From an uncultured Clostridia bacterium (GTDB taxonomy: Bacteria > Bacillota > Clostridia > Oscillospirales > Ruminococcaceae): DNA of 6,448 nucleotides. Every line of letters begins with the position of its first letter. Position 1 is the first letter of the stretch. Below are positions 5,707-6,448 of the stretch, one piece after another. The translations under genes and the position numbers were made by a program. Under the pieces are notes generated by a model, which saw only the letters and a program-made list of their open reading frames with translations, was not told the DNA's origin and searched no databases. The DNA lies in NCBI GenBank assembly GCA_937893735.1, contig CALBGD010000152.1, positions 1 to 6,448 of the forward strand, in the 5' to 3' direction.

Positions 5707-6448
5707 ATGGCAAGTATGGGTAATGTTTTAGGACTTATTTTTGCTAATATGCACGAAGAGAACCTCCCCGAGCTGACCAAGGCAAGGGCAATGGCGAGCG
5801 TTCCTTTTGGTGCAAGATACCGCCTTGTGGATTTCCCGCTCTCCAGCATGGTGAATTCCGGGATAACACAGGTGGGCATAATCACTCAGGCTAAGTACTA
5901 CTCCCTGATGGATCACCTCGGAATGGGCAGCGAGTGGGACCTCGCAAGAAAGACCGGCGGTCTGCACATTCTCCCGCCCTACGGCAGAAGCGACAACGGC
6001 GTTTACAGAGGCCGCCTCGAGGCTCTCGCGGGGGCTGCCGAGTTCATTCACGAATCCGGCGCGGAGTACGTCATCATGTCCGACAGCAACGTTGTTGCGA
6101 GCATTGATTTCAAGCCGATAATCGAGTTCCACGAGAAGAAGGGCGCAGACATCACCTGCGTTTACGGCACCGGCGTTTATGACGCTGAGCGCACCTCCAG
6201 ATTCACCGTGCTCGGCGTTGACGAGAACGACGTGGTTTACGACGTGCTGACCAGACCCTCCATCAGCGGCGAGGTAAAGCCCGCGCTGAACATCTACGTT
6301 ACAAAGCGCGAGTTCCTCGAGAACGTAATCCGCGAATCCGAGTGCCGCAGCCTGTACAGCTTCGAAACGGATATCCTCCAGCACAAGCTGCACGACTTCA
6401 AGATATTCGGCTACAAGTATGACGGCTACTTCGAGATAATCGACAGCA
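5707..6448 (+). CDS. glgD: GlgD, non-catalytic GlgC-like subunit of ADP-glucose pyrophosphorylase, 3'-truncated by window
   Basis: GlgD is a GlgC paralogue found in Firmicutes glycogen operons. It partners GlgC and modulates its activity and does not carry out the reaction efficiently itself. The visible 247 residues (family about 340-380) run off the window end without a stop. Homology to GlgC upstream is clear: YRLVDFPLSSMVNSGI (38-53) against [16 protein letters not shown], and GGLHILPPY (84-92) against GGVHVLPPY. The active-site elements are lost, however: the GGxGxRL nucleotide loop is replaced by FANMHEENLPELT (12-24), and the catalytic [10 protein letters not shown] becomes SDSNVVASIDF (125-135). 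It is therefore called GlgD, not a second GlgC. It is separated from glgC by 203 bp containing a terminator and hairpins, and no convincing promoter is seen in that gap, so it probably depends on read-through. glgA would be expected next. Confidence 0.93.
   Translation, partial: MASMGNVLGLIFANMHEENLPELTKARAMASVPFGARYRLVDFPLSSMVNSGITQVGIITQAKYYSLMDHLGMGSEWDLARKTGGLHILPPYGRSDNGVYRGRLEALAGAAEFIHESGAEYVIMSDSNVVASIDFKPIIEFHEKKGADITCVYGTGVYDAERTSRFTVLGVDENDVVYDVLTRPSISGEVKPALNIYVTKREFLENVIRESECRSLYSFETDILQHKLHDFKIFGYKYDGYFEIIDS

Overview
The window looks like chromosomal DNA of a spore-forming, GC-rich member of the Clostridia, most likely a gut Ruminococcus/Oscillospiraceae-type bacterium. This is inferred from a SpoIIE sporulation phosphatase, a glgB-glgC-glgD glycogen cluster of Firmicutes type (GlgD is the tell-tale paralogue), strong AGGAGG ribosome binding sites, frequent ATA isoleucine codons and GC-rich palindromic repeats between genes. 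Species cannot be named from the sequence alone. All genes read on the + strand.

Layout. (1) 1-1560: 3' part of spoIIE, open from the first base, so its start and most of its membrane domain lie upstream. (2) 1561-2036: a 476-bp intergenic region. Its first part is a 170-bp composite repeat (1566-1735) with perfect 27-bp inverted ends, each end also a hairpin by itself. It then becomes AT-rich, with a cre-like operator (1835-1848), a very good extended -10 sigma-A promoter (1929-1957), a terminator-like hairpin in the short leader and a strong RBS. (3) 2037-4301: glgB, a complete GH13 branching enzyme with an unusual ~123-residue Pro/Glu/Ala/Lys-rich C-terminal tail. (4) 4298-5503: glgC, overlapping glgB by ATGA. 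(5) 5504-5706: a 203-bp spacer holding four successive hairpins, the first a good intrinsic (bidirectional) terminator. (6) 5707-end: glgD, cut by the window edge.

How the genes work together: GlgC makes ADP-glucose from glucose-1-phosphate and ATP. GlgD is its catalytically degenerate partner or regulatory subunit. GlgA (expected just downstream, not in view) would polymerise the glucan and GlgB adds the alpha-1,6 branches. glgB and glgC appear translationally coupled behind one promoter, whereas glgD is set apart by a terminator and a hairpin array, so it may be made in a different amount. spoIIE appears to be a separate transcription unit.

I see no undescribed defence system, CRISPR array, RNA gene or transposase. 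The parts that ordinary annotation leaves unexplained are the two structured intergenic regions, the GlgB tail and the glgB regulatory region.
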